This document shows positions 33,570-41,827 of a stretch of DNA of 64,000 nt, piece after piece. This DNA is from Olsenella massiliensis (lineage in GTDB: Bacteria > Actinomycetota > Coriobacteriia > Coriobacteriales > Atopobiaceae): positions 627,038-691,037 of the forward strand of contig NZ_LN898211.1 of assembly GCF_001457795.1 (NCBI RefSeq). Direction: 5' to 3'. The position numbers were made by a program, and so were the translations under genes. The notes under the pieces are model-generated. The model was not told where the DNA came from. It made no database searches and saw nothing but the letters and a program-made list of their open reading frames with translations. Each line of letters starts with the position of its first letter. Position 1 is the first letter of the stretch.

Positions 33570-35792
33570 CTACAGGTGCAGCACGCGGTCCTTGATCTCC
33601 TCGGTGCGCCCCTGGTTCCAGAACTGCGTCCCAATGTAGCCGCAGGTGCGACGCGCAACGTTCATCTTGGATTGGTCGCGGTTGTGGCAGTGGGGGCACT
33701 CCCACACGAGCTTGCCGTCGTCCTCCACGACCTGTATCTCGCCGTCGTAGCCGCAGACCTGGCAGTAGTCGCTCTTGGTGTTGAGCTCGGCATACATGAT
33801 GTTGTCGTAGATGTACTGCATGAGCTTGATGACCGCGGGGATGTTGTCCTGCATGTTGGGCACCTCGACGTAGCTGATGGCGCCGCCGGGCGAGAGGCGC
33901 TGGAACTCGCTCTCAAACTTGAGCTTCGTGAAGGCGTCTATGTCCTCGCGGACGTTGACGTGGTAGGAGTTCGTGATGTACCCGTGGTCCGTGATGCCCT
34001 TGACCGTGCCAAACCGGCGCTGGAGGCACTTGGCGAACTTGTAGGTGGTCGATTCGAGCGGGGTCCCGTAGAGGGAGTAGTCGATGTTCTCGGCCGCCTT
34101 CCACTCGCTGCACTTGTCGTTCATGCGCTGCATCACGGCGAGGGCAAACGGCGTGGCCTCCTCGTCGGTGTGGCTGTGCCCCGTCATGTACTTGACGCAC
34201 TCGTACAGGCCGGCGTAGCCCAGGCTGATGGTGGAGTAGCCGCCGTAGAGCAGCTTGTCGATGGTCTCGCCCTTCTTGAGGCGGGCCAGCGCCCCGTACT
34301 GCCAGAGGATGGGGGCGGCGTCCGAGAGCGTGCCGCGGAGGCGGTCGTGGCGGTAGCGCAGGGCCTTGTGGCAGAGCTCGAGGCGCTCCTCAAAGACCTC
34401 CCAGAAGCGCTCCATGTCCCCGTCGGACGAGAGCGCGACGTCGGGCAGGTTGATGGTCACGACGCCCTGGTTAAAGCGACCGTAGTACTTGGGCCTGCCC
34501 GGCTCCCAGTTGCCGGCGTTGGCCACGTTGCCAAAGCCGTCGCCCGAGCGGTCGGGCGTGAGGAAGGAGCGGCAGCCCATGCAGGTGTAGACGTCGCCCT
34601 GCCCCTCGACCTCGCCCTTCGACAGCTTGTACTCACGCATCTTCTTCTCGGAGATGTAGTCGGGCACCATGCGGCGGGCCGTGCACTTTGCCGCCAGCTT
34701 GGTGAGATAGAAGTACGCGCCGTCCTCGCGCACGTTGTCAGGTTCGAGCACGTAGATGAGCTTGGGGAAGGCGGGGGTGATCCAGACGCCGTCCTCGTTC
34801 TTGACGCCCTGGTAGCGCTGGCGCAGCATCTCCTCGATGCACAGCGCCAGGTCGCGCCGCTCCTGCTCGTCCTTGGCCTCGCCCAGGTACATGAAGACCG
34901 TGATGAAGGGGGCCTGGCCGTTGGTGGTCATGAGCGTGACCACCTGGTACTGGATGGTCTGGACGCCGCGGGAGACCTCGTCGCGCAGGCGCTTCTCGAC
35001 GATCTTGGAGATCGTGCCCTCGTCGGGATGGGCGCCGATGGTCTCCAGCTCGGCGTAGACCTGGCGGCGAATCTTCTTGCGGCTCACGTCCACGAAGGGC
35101 GCCAGGTGCGCGAGGCTGATGGACTGGCCGCCATACTGGCAGCTGGCCACCTGGGCGATGATCTGCGTGGCGATGTTGCAGGCGGTCGAGAAGCTGTGGG
35201 GCTTCTCGATCATGGTGCCGCTGATGACCGTGCCGTTCTGGAGCATGTCCTCGAGGTTGACGAGGTCGCAGTTATGCATGTGCTGCGCGTAATAGTCGGC
35301 GTCATGAAAGTGAAGGATGCCCTCGTTGTGCGCCGCGACGACGTCGGCGGGCAAGAGCTCGCGCATGGCCAGGTCCTTGGAGACCTCGCCGGCCATGTAG
35401 TCGCGCTGGACGGAGACCACGCTGGGGTTCTTGTTGGAGTTCTCCTGCTTGACCTCCTCGTTGTTGGACTCGATCAGCGAGAGGATCTTGTCGTCCGTGG
35501 TGTTCTTGTGGCGCTTCTGGTTCTGCACGTAGCGGTAGATGATGTACTTGCGGGCTACGGCAAAGCGGTCCAGGGCCATGAGCTGGTCCTCGACGAGGTC
35601 CTGAATCTCCTCGACCGTGACGGTGTGACCCGCCTGGGCGCATGCGTCCTGCACGTTGAGGGCCGCAAAGCTCACCTCGCGCTCGCTGAGCCGGTCCGCC
35701 TCGGGAACCTCCCGGTTGGCCGCCTTGATGGCGTTGACGATCTTCTGAAGGTCAAAGGAGACCTCCGAGCCATTGCGCTTGATAATCTTCAT
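33570..35792 (-). CDS. nrdD: anaerobic (class III) ribonucleoside-triphosphate reductase
   Basis: A 740-residue glycyl radical enzyme making dNTPs without oxygen. An N-terminal ATP cone starts at residue 1 (KIIKRNGSEVSFDLQKIV). The catalytic barrel has VYTCMGCRSFLTP. The C-terminus has a four-Cys zinc site (CQVCGYDGE and CPHCHNRD), followed by the glycyl radical loop RTCGYIG about 23 residues from the end. ATG 35792 is preferred because the cone begins there. NrdR-like boxes lie upstream and nrdG follows. With nrdAB at 16-19.7 kb this gives the cell both oxygen-dependent and anaerobic enzymes. Confidence 0.95.
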   Translation of the reverse strand: MKIIKRNGSEVSFDLQKIVNAIKAANREVPEADRLSEREVSFAALNVQDACAQAGHTVTVEEIQDLVEDQLMALDRFAVARKYIIYRYVQNQKRHKNTTDDKILSLIESNNEEVKQENSNKNPSVVSVQRDYMAGEVSKDLAMRELLPADVVAAHNEGILHFHDADYYAQHMHNCDLVNLEDMLQNGTVISGTMIEKPHSFSTACNIATQIIAQVASCQYGGQSISLAHLAPFVDVSRKKIRRQVYAELETIGAHPDEGTISKIVEKRLRDEVSRGVQTIQYQVVTLMTTNGQAPFITVFMYLGEAKDEQERRDLALCIEEMLRQRYQGVKNEDGVWITPAFPKLIYVLEPDNVREDGAYFYLTKLAAKCTARRMVPDYISEKKMREYKLSKGEVEGQGDVYTCMGCRSFLTPDRSGDGFGNVANAGNWEPGRPKYYGRFNQGVVTINLPDVALSSDGDMERFWEVFEERLELCHKALRYRHDRLRGTLSDAAPILWQYGALARLKKGETIDKLLYGGYSTISLGYAGLYECVKYMTGHSHTDEEATPFALAVMQRMNDKCSEWKAAENIDYSLYGTPLESTTYKFAKCLQRRFGTVKGITDHGYITNSYHVNVREDIDAFTKLKFESEFQRLSPGGAISYVEVPNMQDNIPAVIKLMQYIYDNIMYAELNTKSDYCQVCGYDGEIQVVEDDGKLVWECPHCHNRDQSKMNVARRTCGYIGTQFWNQGRTEEIKDRVLHL

Positions 35793-35843
35793 TGGAAGCC
35801 CCCGGATGCCGCTCGACGTGTCCCTGCGCGATGCGCGCAAAGA

Positions 35844-35871
35844 TAACTATGCCACAACTTGCGCCGTTCAA
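35844..35871 (-). promoter_or_regulatory. candidate promoter of nrdD-nrdG
   Basis: On the minus strand TTGAAC (35866-35871) and TAGTTA (35844-35849) are spaced by 16 bp, about 50 bp ahead of the nrdD ATG. The NrdR-like boxes lie directly upstream of the -35. Confidence 0.4.
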
Positions 35872-35881
35872 GCGCGTGAAC

Positions 35882-35929
35882 ACCACAATTGGTGGTACAG
35901 AAAGGCTCAATTCACCACAAGATATAGGT
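35882..35929. promoter_or_regulatory. pair of NrdR-like boxes upstream of nrdD
   Basis: Box 1 is ACCACAATTGGTGGT (35882-35896) with 5-bp inverted arms. Box 2 is ACCACAAGATATAGGT (35914-35929), close to the known NrdR pattern. Their centres are about 32 bp apart, three helical turns, which is the usual NrdR arrangement. They sit in the 327-bp gap between nrdD and the divergent HAD gene. The rest of the gap (35930-36060) is AT-rich with a repeated GTTGAAA word. Confidence 0.6.
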
Positions 35930-36119
35930 AAAAACTGGTCGAAAACCTTGTTGAAACCGTGTTGAAAGCATGGTAGGCGCAGCTAGGAAATTGCATGTAG
36001 ATAGGAAACAAAGCAAAAAAATGGCTACATTGGTCAGCAGGGGAGATTCGACGAAACGACACGTCTTGCACGCGAACGGTTCGCCCGGGGCGCGCGAGGC
36101 CGGACACACGAGGAGCACC

Positions 36120-36911
36120 ATGGCCATCTGGAACCCACCAGCCGACATAAAAGCCGCCTTCTTTGACGTGGACGGCACGCTGCTCTCGTTTGCGACGCAC
36201 ATGGTCCCCGAGACGACCCTCATGGCCCTGGCCGAGCTCAAGAAGCTGGGCGTGAAGTGCTTCATCGCCACGGGGCGCCCCCCTTATCAGCTCGACGAGA
36301 TCTCCATCGACACCTTCGAGGGCTTCATCCTGTTCAACGGCCAGCTCTGCCTCACGCGTGACGAGGTCTACTACGACGAGCACATCGACCGCGAGGACGT
36401 CAGGGCCATCGTCCAGCAGGTCAAGGAAGGTCGCTACAACGCCCTCTTCATGGAGAAGGGGCGCTGCTACCTGAGCGGCCATGACGATCATGTGCGCGCC
36501 ATAGAGGAGTCCGTGGCCATGACCTTTCCCGAGGGCGACATCGAGCAGGCGCTCGAGAACGACATCTACCAGCTCAACATCTATCTGGGGCCCGGTGAGA
36601 CGGGCATCGTCAGCGAGGTCACCAGCAACATCAAGATGACCCGCTGGAGCGAGCACTTCGTCGACGCGTTTCCCAGGTACGGCGGCAAGCACGCGGCGGT
36701 TCGCAGGACGCTCGAGCGCTACGGCATCGCTCCCGAGCAGGCCGTCGCCTTTGGTGACGGCGGCAACGACCTCTCCATGTTCGGCGTGGTGGGCACGTCC
36801 GTGGCCATGGGCAACGGCAACGACGACGTCAAGCTCCAGGCGGACTTCGTGACGGATGACGTTGACCACGACGGCATCTACAACGCCTTCGTGAGGCTGG
36901 GCGTCCTGTAG
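36120..36911 (+). CDS. HAD-superfamily (Cof-type) phosphatase
   Basis: A 263-residue HAD-IIB hydrolase. Motif I is FFDVDGTLLSF near residue 16, motif II ATGRPPYQL near residue 47, a lysine in GGKHAAVRRTLERYG is motif III, and GDGGNDLSMFGVVG is motif IV. The cap domain between II and III is of the C2 type. Cof-type enzymes dephosphorylate sugar or cofactor phosphates; the substrate is not evident. ATG 36120 has AGGAGCACC right before it. The 31-bp-period repeat element starts 61 bp after the stop. Confidence 0.88.
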   Translation: MAIWNPPADIKAAFFDVDGTLLSFATHMVPETTLMALAELKKLGVKCFIATGRPPYQLDEISIDTFEGFILFNGQLCLTRDEVYYDEHIDREDVRAIVQQVKEGRYNALFMEKGRCYLSGHDDHVRAIEESVAMTFPEGDIEQALENDIYQLNIYLGPGETGIVSEVTSNIKMTRWSEHFVDAFPRYGGKHAAVRRTLERYGIAPEQAVAFGDGGNDLSMFGVVGTSVAMGNGNDDVKLQADFVTDDVDHDGIYNAFVRLGVL

Positions 36912-36971
36912 AGGGAGCCGTAGGTCGGTGCCACGGGGTGCCGCAGGGGCATCTGGGGCATCCGGTGGGGG

Positions 36972-37261
36972 ACCTATAGGCTTGAGACCGCCGCCGCTGG
37001 ATTCCTATACGTTTGAGGGTGCCGCTGCTTGATTCCTATAGGTTCGAGAGTGTCGTAGGCGAAAACCTATAGGTTTGGGGACGTGGCAACTGGATTCCTA
37101 TAAGCTTGAGGAAGCGGCAACTGGATTCCTATAAGCTTGAGGAAGCGGCAACTGGATTCCTATAAGCTTGAGGAAGCGAGCCGATTTTTACCTGGGCAAA
37201 CGCGGCGACACATCCTCAAACGTATTAATTTGTGTTTCTGAAACTCTCAAACGCATAGGAA
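36972..37261. repeat. 31-bp-period intergenic repeat element, copy 2
   Basis: Seven motifs (CCTATANGNTTGAGG type) have CCTATA starting at 36973, 37004, 37035, 37066, 37097, 37128 and 37159, an exact 31-bp period. The last three sit in perfect 31-bp tandem units (37085-37177). The core TACCTGGGCAAACGC is at 37189-37203. Two inverted copies start at 37215 and 37246, again 31 bp apart. Read on the minus strand this is two motifs, core, seven motifs, with the same 25- and 31-bp distances as copy 1. It lies between the convergent HAD and lysozyme genes. The remaining gap to 37515 holds an 18-bp minisatellite and no supported gene. Confidence 0.88.
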
Positions 37262-37433
37262 TCGGTGCCAGGTGAGCGGCGTGGGCAAGCGGCTCCGGCG
37301 GGCGGCTCCAGACAAGCTGGGCAAGCCAGACGGGTCATGGGAGAGACGCGTCTTTCGTCCACCGCATCAAAGCCGCAAAGGCGCGCGAGAGATGCGCTTG
37401 AAACTCCCCGCGATCACCCGTCCGGCCACACAA

Positions 37434-37500
37434 GGGACAAGCGCTGCACATGGGACAGGCGCCGCGCACGGAACAGGCGCAGTTCCCGGAACAGGCGCGG
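37434..37500. repeat. 18-bp minisatellite, 3.7 copies
   Basis: Units of the type GGGACAGGCGCCGCGCAC start at 37434, 37452, 37470 and 37488, with several substitutions between copies. It lies just past the 3' end of the lysozyme gene. Both strands stay open through it: the plus strand would encode GTGAAH-like repeats and the minus strand a Cys-rich peptide. Neither has a ribosome binding site. Confidence 0.6.
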
Positions 37501-37515
37501 AGAAAGCCGTGGCTG

Positions 37516-38607
37516 CTACCGCTGGGCGTCCTCCGCGTCGAGCGCGCCTGACAGGTCAAGGTCAAGGTCAACCTTGCCGTCGATGCCCGGTATCGTTCCC
37601 GTCTTCGTGTACTGCCAGAGCCTGAAGCGCAGGCGGCTCGTGGGCGTCGTCCCGTACTCCGCGTACCAGAAGCCGTGGCGTGCAAGCTCGGCCTGGTCGT
37701 ACTGGGAGAGGTCATATTGGTTGCCGTATACGACGGCATGGTAGCCGTTCTTCTCGCACTGGTCGCAGAAGGACCTGGCCGCCGTGGTCAGCTCCTGGCC
37801 GGAAAGCGTGCTCACGCGGTCGGACCCTGCGGCGTCCGGCTCCATGTCAAAGGCGACGGGATAGTCAACGTCGGCGCCGCCGAGCTTGCTTGTGGCGAAG
37901 TCCGCCTCCTCGCGGGCCTCGCCCTCGGTCTTGGCCTGTGAGAAGAAGTACACGCCCACCTTGACGCCGGCAGATCGCGCCTCGGCCATGTTGCGGGCAA
38001 AGCGGGCGTCCTCGACGATGTTGCCGGCGATGGACCCACGATAGCCCACGCGGATGTAGGCAAACTCCACGCCCGCCTCGCGGACCTTCTTCCAGTCGAT
38101 GTCGCCGTTGTGCTCGGAGACGTCGATGCCAAAGGAGGAGAGGGTCTCGCCGTCGCGCACGTAGGCGAGGCGCCCGTTGACCTTCTTGACGTTGTCCCAG
38201 GAATAGGGAGACAGGTTCAGGGACTCGACGTCAGATATGCCCAGCGACTTACCTTTGAGGCGTCCCGTTTCGGCGGCGTTCCAGGAGGTCGCTGCGCCCC
38301 CGCAGACGGTGAGCCTGAGGCCCAGGACGAGCACGATGACGAGGGTCGCCACGATGAGGGCGCGTCGCGCGAGCCCGCCGTGGCGCCGTGGCGTCCGTGC
38401 GCGACGGCGCACGTCGCGGCGGGGGCGTCCTTGGGCGTTTGCGTGTCGTCGAGGGCTGCGGGAGGAAGCCCCCGGGCGAGAGGCCCCCCGCCGCGTCCCT
38501 TGGGGGCTGCGCGTCGTAGGGGCAGAAGACGCCGCCCCTCGGCGCCCCGTGGGTCGCGAGGGCCGCCGTCCCGCCTGTGAGATGCCCCGTGCCGTCAAAG
38601 GAATCAC
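37516..38607 (-). CDS. membrane-anchored GH25 lysozyme
   Basis: A 363-residue protein. An Arg/Ser/Pro-rich disordered N-terminal tail (residues 1-79) precedes one membrane helix (ALIVATLVIVLVLGLRLTV). An external glycosyl hydrolase 25 domain runs from about residue 160. Its catalytic-barrel features are FGIDVSEHNGDIDWKKV (first Asp), the DxE pair in VAFDMEP, and YAEYG and LWQYTKTGTIPG near the end. GH25 enzymes cut peptidoglycan between MurNAc and GlcNAc. The GTG start at 38607 lacks a clear ribosome binding site, so the true start may lie a little downstream. A TATACT on the same strand at 38714-38719 could be its -10. Confidence 0.88.
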   Translation of the reverse strand: MIPLTARGISQAGRRPSRPTGRRGAASSAPTTRSPQGTRRGASRPGASSRSPRRHANAQGRPRRDVRRRARTPRRHGGLARRALIVATLVIVLVLGLRLTVCGGAATSWNAAETGRLKGKSLGISDVESLNLSPYSWDNVKKVNGRLAYVRDGETLSSFGIDVSEHNGDIDWKKVREAGVEFAYIRVGYRGSIAGNIVEDARFARNMAEARSAGVKVGVYFFSQAKTEGEAREEADFATSKLGGADVDYPVAFDMEPDAAGSDRVSTLSGQELTTAARSFCDQCEKNGYHAVVYGNQYDLSQYDQAELARHGFWYAEYGTTPTSRLRFRLWQYTKTGTIPGIDGKVDLDLDLSGALDAEDAQR

Positions 38608-38823
38608 ACCGTCAAGCTAGGAGTATGAGCCGAGGAGCAAGACATGCCCACATGTGTCACGACATCCCCCGAACGTACGCTGCCTCAACAAAGATATCCA
38701 AAACGAGCTGCTCAGTATACATCAGGCCGCACGACGGCCTCGGGAGCGGTCTCCTGGAGGTCATGGGGACCTGTCGCCATGAGGGGCGCCCGTGCGATCG
38801 TGCCGTCCGCGCGGCGGTGGCGA

Positions 38824-39972
38824 CTACGCTCGTTGCGCCACGGCCTCAGCGACCACGTCGGCCACGCCCTTGTCGAGGGCGGACGGGATGATGTAATCCG
38901 GGGCGAGCCGCTCGTCGGGCACGCAGGCGGCGATGGCACGGGCGGCAGCGACCTCCATCTCGTCGGTGATGCGCGGGGCACGTGCCCTGAGGGCGCCCTT
39001 GAAAATGCCGGGAAAGACAAGGACGTTGTTGATCTGGTTGGGAAAGTCCGAGCGACCCGTGCCCACGACCGCGGCACCGCCCTCGCGGGCCAGGTCGGGC
39101 ATGATCTCGGGCGTGGGGTTGGCCATGGCGAAGACGATGCCCTCGCGCATGCTCGACACCATCTGCGGCGTCACGAGGTTGGGGCGCGAGACGCCCACGA
39201 AGGCGTCGGCCCCGCGCAGGGCGTCGGCGAGGGAGCCGCGCTCGTGCTCGGCGTTGGTGACGTGCGAGAGTTCCTCCTGTCGAGAGGTCAGGCCGGCGTC
39301 TCCCTCGCAGATGATCCCGCGCACGTCGCAGAGGATCACGTTGCCAAAGCCCATGCGACAGAGCAGCTCGGCAATGGCGCAGCCGGCCGCCCCGGCCCCG
39401 TTGAGGACGATCTTGAGGGTCCCCATGGCCTTCCCGGTCAGCTTCACGGCGTTGAGGAGCGCCGCCGCGACGACGATGGCCGTGCCGTGCTGGTCGTCGT
39501 GGAACACGGGCACGTCGCAGAGCTCCCTGAGCCTCCGCTCGATCTCAAAGCAGCGCGGGGCGGCTATGTCCTCGAGGTTGATGCCGCCAAAGCTCTTTGA
39601 GATGAGCTGGACCGTCCGCACGAACTCGTCCGTGTCATGCGTGTCCACGCAGATGGGAAACGCGTCCACGTCGCCGAACTCCTTGAAGAGGGCGCACTTG
39701 CCCTCCATGACCGGCATGCCCGCCGCGGCGCCGATGTCGCCCAGGCCGAGCACCGCGGTGCCGTCCGTGACGACCGCCACCAGATGGGAGCGTCGGGTGA
39801 GGGACCAGGACGTTTGGTAGTCCGCCTGAATCTGTCGGCAGGGCTCGGCCACGCCGGGCGTGTACAGCAGCGCCAGGTCCTCGCGCGTCTCCACCCTCTT
39901 GCGGGAGATCACCTCGATCTTGCCCTCGAGCTCCTCGTGGAGCCTCAGGCTTCGTGCGCTCGTCTCGTCCAC
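38824..39972 (-). CDS. NAD(P)-dependent malic enzyme
   Basis: A 382-residue short bacterial malic enzyme, decarboxylating malate to pyruvate. Recognisable are LALLYTPGVAEPC near residue 37, the TDGTAVLGLGDIGAAAGMPV segment, the lysine of MEGKCALFKEF, the metal-binding Glu/Asp in VFHDDQHGTAIV, and the NAD fold IVLNGAGAAGCAIAELL. The start is taken as GTG 39972, which has GAGGAG upstream. A longer frame would overlap the fumarase gene by 44 bp. It begins 1 bp after the fumarase stop codon, so fumarate, malate and pyruvate are linked in one operon. Confidence 0.9.
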   Translation of the reverse strand: MDETSARSLRLHEELEGKIEVISRKRVETREDLALLYTPGVAEPCRQIQADYQTSWSLTRRSHLVAVVTDGTAVLGLGDIGAAAGMPVMEGKCALFKEFGDVDAFPICVDTHDTDEFVRTVQLISKSFGGINLEDIAAPRCFEIERRLRELCDVPVFHDDQHGTAIVVAAALLNAVKLTGKAMGTLKIVLNGAGAAGCAIAELLCRMGFGNVILCDVRGIICEGDAGLTSRQEELSHVTNAEHERGSLADALRGADAFVGVSRPNLVTPQMVSSMREGIVFAMANPTPEIMPDLAREGGAAVVGTGRSDFPNQINNVLVFPGIFKGALRARAPRITDEMEVAAARAIAACVPDERLAPDYIIPSALDKGVADVVAEAVAQRA

Positions 39973-39973
39973 G

Positions 39974-41380
39974 CTAGACCATCTCCTCTGGCTTGTAGAG
40001 CTCGTCAAACTGCTCACCCGTCAGGTAGCCCAGCCGCACGCAGGCCTCGCGCAGGTCAAGCCCGTCGGCGTGGGCGCGCTGAGCCACCTTTGCGGCGCGC
40101 TCGTAGCCTAGGTGGGGGCTGAGCGCCGTCACGTTCATGAGCGAGCGATGCAGGTTGTCATGCATGCGCTGGCGATTGGCCGTGACGCCGCGCATGCAGC
40201 GCAAATCAAAGCTCACCGTCGCGTCGGCGAGCAGGCGCACGCTCTGCAAGAAGTCGTACGCGATGACGGGCATGAACACGTTGAGCTCGAAGTTGCCCTG
40301 GCTCGCGGCGAGGCCGATGGTGACGTCGTTGCCCATGACCTGCGCCGCGACCATGGTCAGAGCCTCGCACTGCGTGGGATTGACCTTGCCCGGCATGATG
40401 GAGCTGCCCGGCTCGTTGGCGGGGATGCTGATCTCGCCCAGGCCCAGACGTGGCCCCGAGGCCAGCCACCTGACGTCGTTGGCCAGCTTCATGAGGTTGG
40501 CGGCAAGGGTCTTGACGGCGCCGTGAGCAAAGACGACGGCGTCCTTGCTGGTGAGGGCATGAAACTTGTTGGGCGCGCTGACGAAGTCGCCGCCCGTGAG
40601 CGCGCACAGGCGCCTGGCGACGAGCTCGTCAAAGCCCTCGGGCGCGTTGAGCCCCGTCCCCACGGCCGTGCCTCCCAGGGCGAGCCTGCCCAGGAAGGGA
40701 AGGGCCGCCTCCATCTGCGCCAGCGGCTCTTCCACGAGCCCCCGCCAGCCGCGAATCTCCTGGCTGAAGGCTATGGGCACGGCGTCCTGCAGGTGCGTGC
40801 GACCGCTCTTGACCACGCCCTCGTTGTCCCGCTCCAGCCGTCGGAGCGTGTCCGCAAGCTGACGGGCCGCCGGCATCAGGCGTTGCGTGAGGGCCAGGTA
40901 CGCCGCCACGTGCAGGGCGGTGGGAAAGGTGTCGTTGGAGCTCTGGCTGCAGTTGACGTGGTCGTTGGGGTGGATGGGGCGCTCTGGTGCGGCGCCGCGT
41001 CTCGCGCGGGCGCGCTCGTTGGCAACGTGGGCGAGAACCTCGTTCATGTTCATGTTTGACTGGGTTCCCGAACCCGTCTGCCAGACCTTGAGGGGGAAGG
41101 CGTCCGCATGGCGGCCCGCCAGCACCTCGTCGGCGGCGTCGGCGATGAGCGAGGCCACCTCATGGTCAAGGACCCCCAGCTCGTCGTTGGCCTGGGCGGC
41201 CGCCTTCTTGATGAGGGCAAACGCGTGAATGATGCCCTCGGGCATGGTCTCGGTGCCGATGGGGAAGTTCTCCAGGGAGCGCTGGGTCTGGGCGCCCCAG
41301 GCGGCGTTGCGGGCAACGAGCACGTCTCCCAGGGAGTCATGCTCAAGGCGATAGCCCTCGGAAGGCTCGGTGTCTGACAT
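39974..41380 (-). CDS. fumC: class II fumarate hydratase
   Basis: A 468-residue FumC-type lyase. The N-terminus is RLEHDSLGDVLVARNAAWGAQTQRS. Substrate-site segments are GSGTQSNMNMNEV and the family signature GSSIMPGKVNPTQCEA near residue 315. It lacks an Fe-S cluster and interconverts fumarate and malate. ATG 41380 has a GGGAGGAG site; a longer frame adds 17 residues without support. It is the first gene of the operon with malic enzyme, probably serving fermentative malate or fumarate handling. Confidence 0.93.
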   Translation of the reverse strand: MSDTEPSEGYRLEHDSLGDVLVARNAAWGAQTQRSLENFPIGTETMPEGIIHAFALIKKAAAQANDELGVLDHEVASLIADAADEVLAGRHADAFPLKVWQTGSGTQSNMNMNEVLAHVANERARARRGAAPERPIHPNDHVNCSQSSNDTFPTALHVAAYLALTQRLMPAARQLADTLRRLERDNEGVVKSGRTHLQDAVPIAFSQEIRGWRGLVEEPLAQMEAALPFLGRLALGGTAVGTGLNAPEGFDELVARRLCALTGGDFVSAPNKFHALTSKDAVVFAHGAVKTLAANLMKLANDVRWLASGPRLGLGEISIPANEPGSSIMPGKVNPTQCEALTMVAAQVMGNDVTIGLAASQGNFELNVFMPVIAYDFLQSVRLLADATVSFDLRCMRGVTANRQRMHDNLHRSLMNVTALSPHLGYERAAKVAQRAHADGLDLREACVRLGYLTGEQFDELYKPEEMV

Positions 41381-41681
41381 CGTCTCTCCTCCCTGCCTCA
41401 CGCGCGGCGTGCCTGGTGTCGTCATCCCCATGATACGCGCCTCGAGGACAAAGGCCTGGCGCGATGGCCTGAGCCTGGCAGACGGCCTTGGCCTGGCAGG
41501 ACGGCCGTATGACGGGATGCGCGCATCCCAGCTGCGAGCTGGTGTGAGCGACCTGCCGCCCGCCGAGAACGCGCAGCACTGAGCGGTCGGGTCCCTCTTC
41601 CGCAGGAAAGTGCGCTATCCTAAGGAAGTCCTGCCCTGCGGCGGGGCACCAACCTCAGAGACGCGAGCCACATGAGACGAC

Positions 41682-41733
41682 GAGCATGGCTTGGATGTAC
41701 GGCGGTGAGCCACATCCGGTCATGCTCTTTTTT
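41682..41733 (+). terminator. intrinsic terminator in the glp leader (likely GlpP-controlled)
   Basis: GAGCATG (41682-41688) pairs exactly with CATGCTC (41721-41727), GGATGT with ACATCC inside, and six Ts follow (41728-41733). It lies 95 bp upstream of glpP in a 447-bp gap, facing into the glp operon. A terminator inside the leader of an operon that encodes a GlpP antiterminator fits the known B. subtilis logic. A possible -10 TATCCT lies at 41617-41622. Confidence 0.75.
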
Positions 41734-41827
41734 CTCTATCGAGCTTCCGGGGACGACCAGCGCGGCAGGTCTGGTGGCAGGAGTGCGCGAGCGCCGCGCG
41801 TGACACGACAGAGCGGGGAGAGCAGAC

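Noticed and set aside
33576-35846. 756-codon open frame antisense to nrdD
   Set aside because: The opposite strand encodes a complete NrdD with all motifs. Long antisense frames are expected in GC-rich DNA; the product is low-complexity Leu/Val/Asp/His.
36972-37261. CRISPR-like regular array
   Set aside because: Units are 31 bp, with conserved words of about 15 bp and gaps of about 16 bp. The last three gaps are identical, copies occur in both orientations, and no cas gene is near.
37335-37739. 134-codon minus-strand frame ending in a Cys-rich zinc-finger-like tail
   Set aside because: Its first half is an out-of-frame shadow of the lysozyme and its Cys pairs come from the 18-bp minisatellite; no ribosome binding site precedes an internal start.
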